From positions 1 to 64,000 of the forward strand of contig JAESQN010000045.1 in assembly GCA_016765135.1 (NCBI GenBank): a stretch of DNA of 64,000 bases. Direction: 5' to 3'. A program made the translations under genes and the position numbers. Below, in pieces: positions 45,114 through 53,472 of the stretch (its first letter is position 1; each line of letters starts with the position of its first letter). The notes beneath the pieces were generated by a model. The model did no database searches. It was not told where the DNA came from and saw only the letters and a program-made list of their open reading frames with translations. This DNA comes from Robiginitomaculum sp. (GTDB taxonomy: Bacteria > Pseudomonadota > Alphaproteobacteria > Caulobacterales > Maricaulaceae).

Positions 45114-45187
45114 AAAATCCCCCTTTTCACCCATTTATAGCAGATTTTACCAGTTTGTAAAATAGCGGGGTTTTCTAAGGTTTTGGC

Positions 45188-45216
45188 TTGAGCCTTGGAC
45201 AAAAAGCAGATATGTC
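45188..45216 (+). promoter_or_regulatory. Possible promoter of tRNA-Ser
   Basis: TTGAGC, a 17-base spacer, then TATGTC lies 20 bases before the tRNA. The match is moderate. Confidence 0.35.
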
Positions 45217-45236
45217 ACGGCGTCATTATATGGCAT

Positions 45237-45327
45237 GGTGAGGTGGCCGAGTGGTTTAAGGCGCACGCTTGGAAAGCGTGTGTGCGTTAATAGCGTACCG
45301 AGGGTTCGAATCCCTTCCTCACCTCCA
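45237..45327 (+). tRNA. tRNA-Ser (GGA)
   Basis: A class II tRNA with acceptor stem GGTGAGG and CCTCACC, the anticodon loop TTGGAAA (anticodon GGA at 45271-45273), a long variable arm (TGTGCGTTAATAGCGTACC) and the T arm GGTTCGAATCC. CCA is encoded (45325-45327). It would decode UCC and UCU serine codons. Confidence 0.97.
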
Positions 45328-45380
45328 CTCTTTTATTAAACACAAATTCCGTGAAACGCGTACTTACGTGCTTGGCTTGA

Positions 45381-45635
45381 CTAGGTTTCGCTGATCAATG
45401 CCAGTTTTTCTTGGCGGCTTAGCGCCTTTATCTGCATTTCCCGCTTTGTTGCTGCACTACGGTCTGGCGAGGTTTCTTGGTAAACCAAATCAAACGGCCC
45501 CCGGTTTTTGGTGTATTTTGCGCCCTTGCCGGTTTCGTGCTTTGCAATACGCTGTGCCAAATCATTGGTGATGCCCGTATATAAACTGCCGTCGCCACAA
45601 CGCAGGATATAGACACACCATTCGTTGTTATTCAT
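45381..45635 (-). CDS. GIY-YIG domain protein (UPF0213-like)
   Basis: A compact 84-residue protein. The GIY-YIG motif reads VYILRCGDGSLYTGITNDL, with the arginine of the catalytic set in AQRIAKHETG and a later REMQIKAL helix. Small single-domain members are predicted endonucleases with unknown roles. Its start overlaps the end of the dipeptidase gene (45628-45635), so it is probably translated from the same mRNA. Confidence 0.88.
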   Translation of the reverse strand: MNNNEWCVYILRCGDGSLYTGITNDLAQRIAKHETGKGAKYTKNRGPFDLVYQETSPDRSAATKREMQIKALSRQEKLALISET

Positions 45636-46809
45636 CTGGTAAATGCTTTAAAAAATAGGCGATTTGATTTTCGCCCATGACTTTGCGGATGTCCGGCTCG
45701 CTCATACCTTGGCGCAGCAGAGCATCCGTTATGGCGACCAGTTCAGATGTATCTAGCCGGGTTGTGACTGCGCCGTCAAAATCCGAACCCAGAGCAATGG
45801 CACCCACGCCAAATTTTTCCGCACCGTAGATCAACATTTTGGCAATGCCGTCCGGTGTGGTATCGCACACGGCCATTTCCCAATACCCAATGCCGATCAA
45901 GCCGCCGCGATCCGCTATTTTTTGCATCAACCCATCAGGGATATTACGCTTGTTGTTTTCGCACAGGCTCAAAATACCGGTGTGGGAAACCACCATAGGG
46001 GCATCCGTAAGCGCCAGCACATCTTCGACCACTTGTAGCGAAGAATGGGCCACATCGATCATCATGTCTTTCTCAACAATTCTTTTGACCACTTCTCGAC
46101 CGAACGGCGTCAGCCCACCTTTCTCGACCCCGTGCAGGGAGCCGCCCAATTTGTTGTCAAAAAAGTGCTGCAAACCGATCATGCGAAACCCGGCGTCATA
46201 AAGACGATCAAGGTTCTCAATCTTGCCCTCAAGCGGGTGTGCGCCTTCGGTGGCCAGCACGCCAACAATGATATCGCGGTTTATAGTTCGGAGTTTAAGA
46301 GCATTGCGTAAATCGGTTTTGGTGCGAGCGATGACAAAATCACCGTTGGCCTGTGCCTGCGCCTTATGCAGGCGCTCGGCTTGGTACATCGCCCGCTCAT
46401 AGATCGAGTTCCATGTACGCGGCGGCCAGGCCTGGGCCAAGCTCAGCAAAACCATCCGGTCTTTTTCCATTGTATTGGCGGCGGTATTCATACCGCCAGG
46501 TACAAATGTCACCGTGCTAAACACCTGCAAGGCGACGCTGCCTTGGCGAAAACGCGGAAAGTCGGTCTGCCCCCTTCTGTGACGTTTTACGGGATTGCGT
46601 CTCCATAATAATGTGTCCGCATGTAGATCAGCCACGCGCATGTCGGCATGTAAGGTCTTGGCCCTTTCGGACACTGCATAAGGCTCATGGGGTTCGACGA
46701 AATTTACTTTGCGGTCAACACTGGCGGGCAGGATAATGAAAAAATACAATCCACCAACCACCAGCGCCAGACCCAATAAACGCAACGCCCATTTTCCGAA
46801 TTTCTTCAT
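45628..46809 (-). CDS. Membrane dipeptidase (peptidase M19)
   Basis: A 393-residue protein of the renal dipeptidase family, with an N-terminal membrane anchor (residues 8-28) that puts the catalytic part outside the cytoplasm. Metal ligands are visible in DLHADTLLWR (HxD), TEGAHPL (Glu), DVAHSS and VSHTGI (His), and the later GSDFDGAV carries the conserved Asp. Family members cleave dipeptides, and some also cleave beta-lactams. It overlaps the following GIY-YIG gene by eight bases. Confidence 0.9.
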   Translation of the reverse strand: MKKFGKWALRLLGLALVVGGLYFFIILPASVDRKVNFVEPHEPYAVSERAKTLHADMRVADLHADTLLWRRNPVKRHRRGQTDFPRFRQGSVALQVFSTVTFVPGGMNTAANTMEKDRMVLLSLAQAWPPRTWNSIYERAMYQAERLHKAQAQANGDFVIARTKTDLRNALKLRTINRDIIVGVLATEGAHPLEGKIENLDRLYDAGFRMIGLQHFFDNKLGGSLHGVEKGGLTPFGREVVKRIVEKDMMIDVAHSSLQVVEDVLALTDAPMVVSHTGILSLCENNKRNIPDGLMQKIADRGGLIGIGYWEMAVCDTTPDGIAKMLIYGAEKFGVGAIALGSDFDGAVTTRLDTSELVAITDALLRQGMSEPDIRKVMGENQIAYFLKHLPDE

Positions 46810-46945
46810 GCCCGTTCCTTTTCATAATTTATAGGCTTAAAATTCGTCCACAACAATCTATAATATTTCCTATGGTTTGACTTGCCAGCTCGCGCTCTAA
46901 TTCCTAAACTTGCTCAAATTTAATTCCCTACTTCTGGAGAGAAAA

Positions 46946-47209
46946 ATGATCACTGATGAACAACGCGCCGACAGCATGGGCGAAGCCACCCGCGAAAAGC
47001 TGAAACAATATATTGCCCGCATCGAAAGGCTGGAAGCCGAAAAAACCGAACTTGTGGCGGATATTCGCGAGGTTTACGCCGAATCCAAGACCTTTGGGTT
47101 TGATACGAAAATCCTGCGTAAAACCATCGCGCTCAGAAAAATTGAAGCCCATGAGCGGGCCGAGCAAGACGCGCTTTTGGAGCTTTATATGGACGCAATA
47201 GAAGGTTGA
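46946..47209 (+). CDS. gapR: GapR nucleoid-associated protein (DUF2312)
   Basis: The 87-residue protein starts at ATG 46946 (MITDEQRADSMGEATREKL) with GGAGAG before it. It is a continuous coiled-coil helix with a basic centre, and carries the family blocks KQYIARIERLEAEK, DIREVYAESKTFGFDTKILRKTI and RKIEAHERAEQ. GapR binds overtwisted DNA and supports replication and chromosome segregation in Caulobacter and relatives. It supports an alphaproteobacterial origin. The following gene (47222) starts 12 bases after its stop and may be cotranscribed. Confidence 0.92.
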   Translation: MITDEQRADSMGEATREKLKQYIARIERLEAEKTELVADIREVYAESKTFGFDTKILRKTIALRKIEAHERAEQDALLELYMDAIEG

Positions 47210-47221
47210 TAGGCGGATCGT

Positions 47222-47683
47222 TTGGACGAAGAAGAAAAAGCTAAAATAAAAGCCAGGAAGGCGCGCATTCGCAAAGCCCGCACGGCCCAGCGCAAGCTGA
47301 AAAAAGCCCGCGCCGATCTGGAAGCCCTGGGCGAAATAACCGATTGGGAAGACGAATTTATCGCCTCGGTTGATGAACGTCTCGACAAATACGGCTCAGC
47401 TTTTGCTGACCCGACCAAGGGCGGTTTCGGCGAAGCCCTGTCCAGCCGCCAAAAACAAGTCCTGGCTCAAATGCGCCGCAAGATAAAAGACAAAGGAAAA
47501 CAAGCTCCCCATCACGGTTCACGGGAAGACCCCGCAAAACCAAAATGGCGCTCAAGCTTCAAACCAAAATCAGGCTTCAAACCAAATGTTCGTCATATTG
47601 AAGACGAGATATTCGAGGACGCAGACACCCCACCACCTAAAAGCAAACCCCGCCTAAGAATAATCGACGGTGGTAAAAAATAA
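47222..47683 (+). CDS. Hypothetical basic coiled-coil protein after gapR
   Basis: I do not recognise this 153-residue protein. It has a TTG start at 47222, just after gapR. The N-terminal 35 residues are a run of Lys, Arg, Ala and Glu (KIKARKARIRKARTAQRKLKK) that forms a charged helix. A middle part follows, with DWEDEFIASVDERLDKYGSAF, and then a linker rich in Lys, Pro, Ser and Gly (FKPKSGFKPN). The composition is that of a nucleic-acid-binding or adaptor protein, but this is inference. The close spacing suggests cotranscription with gapR. It is convergent with the amidohydrolase gene, whose stop lies four bases away. Confidence 0.6.
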   Translation: MDEEEKAKIKARKARIRKARTAQRKLKKARADLEALGEITDWEDEFIASVDERLDKYGSAFADPTKGGFGEALSSRQKQVLAQMRRKIKDKGKQAPHHGSREDPAKPKWRSSFKPKSGFKPNVRHIEDEIFEDADTPPPKSKPRLRIIDGGKK

Positions 47684-47687
47684 CGCT

Positions 47688-48989
47688 TTACTCCCCGCCT
47701 TTATAAACAACCCCGTTTTTCATGACGAAATCTACGTCGTATAATTCTTCGATATTGTTTAGTGGGTTACCGTCAACGGCTATAATATCTGCAAACTTTC
47801 CAGCCTCCAGCGTACCGACCTTATCGCCCATTTCCAGATGCTTGGCAGCGATGACTGTCGCCGATTTTATCGCTGCCATTTCGCTCATACCTGCTTCGAC
47901 CATATAGCCAAATTCGCGGGCATTTTTGCCGTGCTTCGAGACACCCGTGTCCGTGCCAAAAGCTATAGTTACACCGTTTTTATGAGCAAGTCTCAGCATG
48001 TCTTTCATTTGCGGGCCGACCTCTAAGGCTTTGGCTTTGGAGGCGGGCGGCAACCAATTTGTGTTCTTGGCCCAATCAACCACGGTCATGCCAGCCAAAA
48101 CCGTCGGCACCAAAACCGCATCATGTTTCTTGAATAATCTGGTGGTTTCAGCATCCAGATATGTGCCGTGTTCAATAGATTTTACCCCGTTCTTGAGGGC
48201 ACTATCTATGCCGGTTTTGCCGTGGGCGTGGGCGGTAACTTTGCGGCCCATTTTAGCGGCGGTTTCGGTGATGGCTTTAAGCTCGTCATTGAAAAATTGC
48301 TGTTCCGTGCCCGCTGCCGTGTTGGACAATACCCCGCCCGTAGCGGTGATTTTGACCACATCTGCCCCCATTTTTATGACGGCGCGGGTTGCCCGGCGAC
48401 AATCAGCCGGCCCGTCGCAGATACTGGGGCGGTGGAAAGCATTCAGAACATTTTGCCGATAGCCGTGCATATCGCCGTGACCACCCGTTGGCGATATAGA
48501 CGGGCCGGATGCACGGATGCGCGGCCCGACCACTTTGCCTGCATTGATCGCATCGCGCAGAGCGAAGATTTCCACTGGCCCGCCCACATCTTGCACGGAT
48601 GTAAACCCGGCCATCAGGGTTTTGCGGCCATTAACCAATGCGTCATAGGCGATATCGCCAGAACGCTTGGTCACTACGTCAAGGCGGATATTGGGATTAT
48701 ACTCCATGCGCAAATGCACATGGCTGTCAATAAGGCCAGGCAAGACGAAGCTGTCCGATAGATCAATAATTTGCGCACCTTTTTCAAGCTGATAACCCGC
48801 CACGATTTTATCAATTTTATTGCCGGTAATATAAATGCTTTGTTGGCTCAATGCTGGCTTGCCAGGAACGGCCAAGACATGGCCCGCATGAATTATGGTC
48901 GGTACTTTTGCTCCACCGTCTTGCCCATATGCAGATGCACTATAGGCCAGTGCCATTCCCCCAAGAAAAAATGATTTAAGTTTTGTCAT
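47688..48989 (-). CDS. Secreted amidohydrolase (imidazolonepropionase/Xaa-Pro dipeptidase-like)
   Basis: A 433-residue protein with a signal peptide (MTKLKSFFLGGMALAYSASA, cut near YGQ). It belongs to the amidohydrolase superfamily. The metal ligands are in GLIDSHVHL, a lysine in VVKITATGG that may be carboxylated, THAHG-type (VTAHAHGK), IEHGTYL and the aspartate in FGTDTGVS. The closing EAGKFADIIAVDGNPL block is typical. Members hydrolyse cyclic amides or dipeptides in the periplasm. No pathway context is visible. It lies 11 bases from purD in the same direction. Confidence 0.88.
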   Translation of the reverse strand: MTKLKSFFLGGMALAYSASAYGQDGGAKVPTIIHAGHVLAVPGKPALSQQSIYITGNKIDKIVAGYQLEKGAQIIDLSDSFVLPGLIDSHVHLRMEYNPNIRLDVVTKRSGDIAYDALVNGRKTLMAGFTSVQDVGGPVEIFALRDAINAGKVVGPRIRASGPSISPTGGHGDMHGYRQNVLNAFHRPSICDGPADCRRATRAVIKMGADVVKITATGGVLSNTAAGTEQQFFNDELKAITETAAKMGRKVTAHAHGKTGIDSALKNGVKSIEHGTYLDAETTRLFKKHDAVLVPTVLAGMTVVDWAKNTNWLPPASKAKALEVGPQMKDMLRLAHKNGVTIAFGTDTGVSKHGKNAREFGYMVEAGMSEMAAIKSATVIAAKHLEMGDKVGTLEAGKFADIIAVDGNPLNNIEELYDVDFVMKNGVVYKGGE

Positions 48990-48999
48990 GTCAGTCCCT

Positions 49000-50307
49000 T
49001 TATTGTTTTTGGTTACTATTGTTATTGTTCAAAGCTTGCTTGGCAATGTCCCTCCGGACAAAGCCGCCGGGCCAAATTATTGCATCGTCTATGGCAGTAT
49101 AGGCGCGGGCTACGGCTTGCTCAATAGTTTTCCCGCTTGCGGTAATGTTCAAAACCCGCCCCCCTGCGGATTTGAGCAGGCCATCATCCCCGCGTACCGT
49201 TCCGGCATGAAATACTTTCACCCCGTCCATTAGGTTAGCCGCATCAACACCCTTAATGGTTTCGCCTTTATTATAAGGCCCCGGATAACCTTGGGCAGCC
49301 ATGACCACATTGACCACACTGTCTTTGTGCCACTGAACCGTTTTCGCATCAACCAACCTACCTTTGGCGGCCAAAACCATCAACTCCAGTAAATCCGTTT
49401 TCATACGGCGCATGAGCACTTGGCATTCCGGGTCGCCAAAACGGACATTGTATTCAATCAGCTTTGGCCCTTCTGCCGTCATCATCAAGCCTGCGAACAG
49501 CACGCCAACAAACGGGTTGTCCTCTGCCGCCATGCCGCGCACTGTCGGTATCAAGATTTCGTCCATGATGCGGGCGGTGTCCGTAAATCCCGGCCCTTCA
49601 AATCCTGGTACTGGGGAATAAGCCCCCATGCCCCCGGTATTGGGGCCTTTATCGCCGTCGTAAGCCCGTTTATGATCCTGCGCCTCGCACAAAGGCAAAA
49701 CCATCTTGCCGTCCGCCAGCGCAAAAAACGAAATCTCATGCCCGCGCATAAATTCCTCGATCACAACGCAAGCCCCCGCCTCCCCAAATTTACCAGAGAA
49801 AAACTCGGCCAATTCCGCTTCGGCTTCAGCTTTGGTCTCGGCAATCACCACGCCTTTACCTGCGGCCAAACCGTCGGCCTTGATCACATAGGGTGCCGAC
49901 ATTTCGCCGAGATAAGCTTTGGCATCATCCAGGTCAGTGAATACATCATATTTCGCCGTCGGGATGTTGTGGCGGGTACAAAAATCCTTGGTAAATGCCT
50001 TGGAGCTTTCCAGCATGGCGGCCTGTTCCGTGGGGCCAAATACGGCTACACCTTTTTTGGCAAGCTCGTCTACCAGTCCCTGCGCCAACGGCACTTCGGG
50101 GCCAACCACGACAAAATTAACCGCCTCGCTCAGGGCAAAATCTACCAGACCAACAATATCATCCGCCGCAATATTCACACAATCAGCGATTTCGCAAATC
50201 CCGGCATTACCCGGCGCACAGATCAATTGTTCGCACAACGGGCTTTGGCTTAGTTTCCAGGCCAGCGCATGTTCACGGCCACCACTACCAATAAGAAGAA
50301 TTTTCAC
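49000..50307 (-). CDS. purD: Phosphoribosylamine-glycine ligase
   Basis: PurD joins glycine to phosphoribosylamine, the second step of purine synthesis. The 435-residue protein has the N-terminal GSGGREHALAWKLSQSP loop, the ATP-grasp core with YVIKADGLAAGKGVVIA, the GGMGAYSP motif and GLMMTAEGPKLIEYNVRFGDPE. The C-terminus ends with an asparagine-rich tail (ALNNNNSNQKQ) that is not part of the fold and arises from an AAC/AAT-rich stretch. It is divergent from xseA with 58 bases between them. Identity is secure. Confidence 0.96.
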   Translation of the reverse strand: MKILLIGSGGREHALAWKLSQSPLCEQLICAPGNAGICEIADCVNIAADDIVGLVDFALSEAVNFVVVGPEVPLAQGLVDELAKKGVAVFGPTEQAAMLESSKAFTKDFCTRHNIPTAKYDVFTDLDDAKAYLGEMSAPYVIKADGLAAGKGVVIAETKAEAEAELAEFFSGKFGEAGACVVIEEFMRGHEISFFALADGKMVLPLCEAQDHKRAYDGDKGPNTGGMGAYSPVPGFEGPGFTDTARIMDEILIPTVRGMAAEDNPFVGVLFAGLMMTAEGPKLIEYNVRFGDPECQVLMRRMKTDLLELMVLAAKGRLVDAKTVQWHKDSVVNVVMAAQGYPGPYNKGETIKGVDAANLMDGVKVFHAGTVRGDDGLLKSAGGRVLNITASGKTIEQAVARAYTAIDDAIIWPGGFVRRDIAKQALNNNNSNQKQ

Positions 50308-50365
50308 AGGATGATTCCATTATAAGATTTTGACACTTATGGCCCAATAGCCCACAAGAGTAAAC

Positions 50366-51781
50366 ATGAACAACGACTCTAAAAGCCCTGCATCTAACGC
50401 CCATGAATATTCCGTCTCCGAGCTGGCGTTTTCGCTCAAGCGCACGGTCGAGGATACCTTTGGCCGCGTGCGGGTGCGCGGCGAACTTGGCCGGGTGGTG
50501 ATCGCCAAGTCCGGGCATATGTATGTGGACATCAAAGACGACAAGGCGGTGATTGCATCTATCATGTGGAAAGGCTCTGTGTCGCGGCTACCCGTGCGCC
50601 CCGAAGAAGGCATGGAAGTGGTGGTCGAGGGCAAGCTGACCACTTATCCGGGCCGCTCCCAATATCAGTTGGTCATAGACAAGCTGGAGCCTGCCGGGGT
50701 CGGTGCACTCATGGCGCTGTTGGAAAAACGCAAGAAAATGCTGGCGGCGGAAGGTTTGTTTTCGGACGAACACAAACAAGAACTCCCCTACCTACCGCAA
50801 ACTATCGGGGTCATCACCTCCCCCACCGGAGCCGTTATCCGCGATATCTTGCACCGTGTCGAAGACCGCTTCCCCGTGCGGGTTCTGGTCTGGCCAGTAT
50901 TGGTGCAAGGCGACAAGGCAGCGGCGCAAATCTCCGGGGCCATTACCGGGTTTAACAATTATAACGAGACGGACAGCCTGCCGCGCCCGGACATTATCAT
51001 TGTCGCAAGGGGCGGTGGTTCCATCGAAGACTTATGGTGCTTTAACGAGGAAAATGTTGTCCGCGCCGCCTTTGCCTCCGAGATACCAATCATTTCGGCG
51101 GTCGGGCACGAAACTGACTGGACTTTGATCGATTATGTAGCCGACCACCGCGCCCCAACCCCCACGGCCGCAGCGGAAATCGCAGTACCAGTTCGCGCCG
51201 AGCTGATGGATACGGTGGAGGATTTTGGCTTGCGGCTCAAACGCGGGCTGGCCCGCAATGTTGAGCGCAAAAAACTGGGCTTCGCGGCGGCAAAACTGCC
51301 CAGGCTGGACGCCGTATTGGCCGCGCCGCGTCAACGCTTTGATCTGGTGGTTGGGCGGCTATTACCGTCTTTGGACATTGGTCGGAAAGCCCATGCCAGT
51401 AATTTACGGGCGGTTGCAGCAAGATTGCGGCCTGATGCGCTCACACGCGACATCACCCGAAAATCGGAGGTTTTGAATAATCTCTCCCGCGAGGTGTTTT
51501 TGTCTATGGGGCGAAGCTTGCAACAATCCCGTGACCGCCTGGATGGGGCCGGGAAATTGCTGAACGCTTATTCCTATCAAGGCGTGCTTGAGCGTGGTTA
51601 TGCGCTGGTCACGGATGCAGACGGAAAAGTTATCCGCAAAGGCAAGCCGCTAAAACCCGGGCAAAGTGTCGGCCTGACATTCACAGACGGTAAACGCGCC
51701 GCTGTGATAGACGGTAAACCAAAACGCCACACAAAAAAACCTGCGCAAAAACCCAAAAATATACAGGGTGACCTCTTTTGA
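50366..51781 (+). CDS. xseA: Exodeoxyribonuclease VII large subunit
   Basis: XseA is the catalytic subunit of ExoVII, which degrades single-stranded DNA. The 471-residue protein has an OB-fold nucleic-acid-binding domain (about residues 12-105: VSELAFSLKRTVEDTFG, GHMYVDIKDDKAVI). A catalytic domain follows with GVITSPTGAVIRDI, RGGGSIEDLWCFN, and VGHETDWTLIDYVADHRAPTPTAAAE. A long helical C-terminal part is last. A DUF2093 protein follows after 29 bases. The small subunit XseB is not in the window. Identity is secure. Confidence 0.96.
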   Translation: MNNDSKSPASNAHEYSVSELAFSLKRTVEDTFGRVRVRGELGRVVIAKSGHMYVDIKDDKAVIASIMWKGSVSRLPVRPEEGMEVVVEGKLTTYPGRSQYQLVIDKLEPAGVGALMALLEKRKKMLAAEGLFSDEHKQELPYLPQTIGVITSPTGAVIRDILHRVEDRFPVRVLVWPVLVQGDKAAAQISGAITGFNNYNETDSLPRPDIIIVARGGGSIEDLWCFNEENVVRAAFASEIPIISAVGHETDWTLIDYVADHRAPTPTAAAEIAVPVRAELMDTVEDFGLRLKRGLARNVERKKLGFAAAKLPRLDAVLAAPRQRFDLVVGRLLPSLDIGRKAHASNLRAVAARLRPDALTRDITRKSEVLNNLSREVFLSMGRSLQQSRDRLDGAGKLLNAYSYQGVLERGYALVTDADGKVIRKGKPLKPGQSVGLTFTDGKRAAVIDGKPKRHTKKPAQKPKNIQGDLF

Positions 51782-51810
51782 TTTCCCGTAAACTGGTATA
51801 GAAAGCCCCC

Positions 51811-52020
51811 ATGTTAAATTTTACCAACCCAAACCGCGAAGCCAAACTCAGCTACGGCTCGGCGGATTACCTTATCCTGGAATCCGGAAGCTATGTGCTG
51901 TGCGCCGTAACCGCCAAGCGTATCCCGCTGGAAGAATTGAAATACTGGAACGATGATTTGCAAGAAGCCTATGTGGACGCCGAAGCAAGTTTGAAACGCA
52001 GGCTGGAGTCGCGGTCTTGA
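51811..52020 (+). CDS. DUF2093 protein
   Basis: A 69-residue protein of the alphaproteobacterial DUF2093 family, recognised by YGSADYLILESGSYVLCAVTAKRIPLEELKYW, split here by line: the block GSADYLILESGSYVLCAV is followed by RIPLEELKYWNDDLQEAY. It usually lies next to xseA, as here. Function is unknown. Its stop lies where a TTG opens the next frame, and a family-2 repeat follows within 35 bases. Confidence 0.85.
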   Translation: MLNFTNPNREAKLSYGSADYLILESGSYVLCAVTAKRIPLEELKYWNDDLQEAYVDAEASLKRRLESRS

Positions 52021-52053
52021 GTACGGAATTGGTCAGGCATACCGTTCCCTCCC

Positions 52054-52149
52054 CCGCTCATACCTGCGTATGCAGGTATCCATATCTGCGCTATCAGGAC
52101 AAAACGCAAAGCCCGGCGATAGACCCCTGTATGCACAGGGGTGAGCGGG
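52054..52149. repeat. Family-2 paired palindromic repeat inside the 5' end of the M23 frame
   Basis: CCGCTCATACCTGCGTATGC then AGGTATCCA forms the left hairpin; GACCCCTGTATGCACAGGGG then TGAGCGG forms the right. The outer ends are the perfect inverted CCGCTCA and TGAGCGG. The element lies between the DUF2093 stop and the signal peptide of the M23 lipoprotein and happens to be open in that frame. Confidence 0.8.
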
Positions 52150-52151
52150 CG

Positions 52152-53066
52152 GTGGAGATAAGTGAAGGTGGGGGCATAAGATGGTTGTTAGGTGCGCTAT
52201 TTGTAGTATTATTGGCTGCCTGCGGACAGGTTGAAAGTAAAGCAACACCGCCCGCTCCAGATGAACCAGATACATCTATTTTCTGCAAAGGCGTGTTTGC
52301 GCAAGGCGGATTAGTGTTGTGTCAAACTGATCCGGGAGCAGTTGTTGAAGTTATTCGCTTTAACAAAAGTAAAAAACGACAATCCTTAAAGATCAATGCA
52401 GATGATAACGGTGAAATTTTAATTGGGTTTGATAGGGACGATAAAGATGTTTTCCTGTCTGCTGTTAATCCCAAAAACCCGGTAGAAGTGACTGCATTTC
52501 ACCCAATGCTGTTGAAACCCCGCGAATACACTATCTCCCGAATTGACGGTCTGCCGCCTTCGCAGGTTTCTACCTTTAGTGATGAGCAAGTGGCGCATAT
52601 TCGCGCATCATCGAAACGCAAGAAAAAAGGCTTCTCCTCGCGCCAGCAGACCTTGTGGTTCAAGGATGGGTTTACGTATCCACTTAAAGATTTCATCAAA
52701 ACTTCGCCGTTTGGGGCGCAGCGTATCCTTAACGGCGAGGCTAAGAAGCCCCATTACGGGGTTGATATTGCCGCCCCGGCAGGCACGCCGATTTACGCGC
52801 CCGCTGACGGGGTAGTATCTCTTGCCGATGACGATCTTTATTTTGAAGGACAGATGGTTCTGATTGACCACGGACAAGGACTGATTTCCATGTATCTGCA
52901 TATGAGCGATATTGATGTGAAGCCGGGCCAAGAGGTCAAGCGCGGCCAGCAGATCGGCGCGGTTGGCTCGACCGGAAGATCGACCGGGCCGCACTTGTGT
53001 TGGCGCTTAAAGTGGCGTAACCGCAATCTCGACCCTGAACTGCTAACGGAATGGCCAAATGATTAA
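52152..53066 (+). CDS. M23 family peptidoglycan peptidase lipoprotein
   Basis: The 304-residue protein (start at GTG 52152) begins MEISEGGGIRWLLGALFVVL and has the lipobox LAAC, so it is anchored in the envelope. A longer frame from TTG 52017 runs through a palindromic repeat and would place 45 residues before the signal peptide; the GTG is preferred, although its ribosome site is weak. A non-peptidase middle part is followed by the M23/LytM domain with HYGVDIAAPAGTPI, ISMYLHMSDIDVKPG and STGPHLCWRLKW. The first zinc ligands (HxxxD) are present. The usual HxH is HLC, so the third ligand would be cysteine or absent. It overlaps the chorismate mutase gene by eight bases. Confidence 0.8.
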   Translation: MEISEGGGIRWLLGALFVVLLAACGQVESKATPPAPDEPDTSIFCKGVFAQGGLVLCQTDPGAVVEVIRFNKSKKRQSLKINADDNGEILIGFDRDDKDVFLSAVNPKNPVEVTAFHPMLLKPREYTISRIDGLPPSQVSTFSDEQVAHIRASSKRKKKGFSSRQQTLWFKDGFTYPLKDFIKTSPFGAQRILNGEAKKPHYGVDIAAPAGTPIYAPADGVVSLADDDLYFEGQMVLIDHGQGLISMYLHMSDIDVKPGQEVKRGQQIGAVGSTGRSTGPHLCWRLKWRNRNLDPELLTEWPND

Positions 53067-53373
53067 AGACGCAAAAGACTGCCAGAGCATGAGCGAAGTC
53101 CGCGCTGGCGTGGACGCCATTGACCGCGAGCTTGTCGCCCTGATCGTACGTCGCCAAGCCTATATGGAAGCGGCAGCACGCATAAAAACCGACCGGGCCG
53201 CCGTCTATGATGCCGTGCGTATCGAAGACGTGGTGAGCAAGGTCAAAGCCGAAGCACACAAGCAAGGCCTAAGCATAGACATAGCCGAACCCGTCTGGCG
53301 CGAAATGATCAAAAGGTCGATTGCCTATGAGTTTGAAGAATGGGACAGGCTACGGAACAGACAGGCTGGATAG
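53059..53373 (+). CDS. Chorismate mutase (AroQ type)
   Basis: A 104-residue all-helical protein of the AroQ class, which converts chorismate to prephenate on the way to phenylalanine and tyrosine. It has the family features: VRAGVDAIDRELVALIVRRQAYM in the first helix with conserved arginines, RIEDVVSKVKAEAHKQGL and the last helix VWREMIKRSIAYEFEEW. The ATG lies inside the M23 gene (8-bp overlap), so they are cotranscribed. A family-3 palindrome follows the stop. Confidence 0.85.
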   Translation: MIKDAKDCQSMSEVRAGVDAIDRELVALIVRRQAYMEAAARIKTDRAAVYDAVRIEDVVSKVKAEAHKQGLSIDIAEPVWREMIKRSIAYEFEEWDRLRNRQAG

Positions 53374-53376
53374 TCC

Positions 53377-53465
53377 TGTAGGGTGGATTAGCGTTCTTAC
53401 GCGTAATCCACCTTTTGTGTACGCCGCAAGGTGGATTACGCGTAAGAACGCTAATCCACCCTACA
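53377..53465. repeat. Family-3 GTAG-type REP pair, intact copy
   Basis: An 89-bp palindrome with two 38-bp arms that are exact reverse complements. It starts TGTAGGGTGGATTAGCGTTC and ends CTAATCCACCCTACA. Each arm also folds alone (GTAG, then a GGTGGATTA stem closed by TAATCCACC), the form of a REP; two opposed REPs make a BIME. It may terminate both the chorismate mutase and the creD transcripts. The split copy is at 13215-14340. Confidence 0.9.
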
Positions 53466-53472
53466 AAATTCC

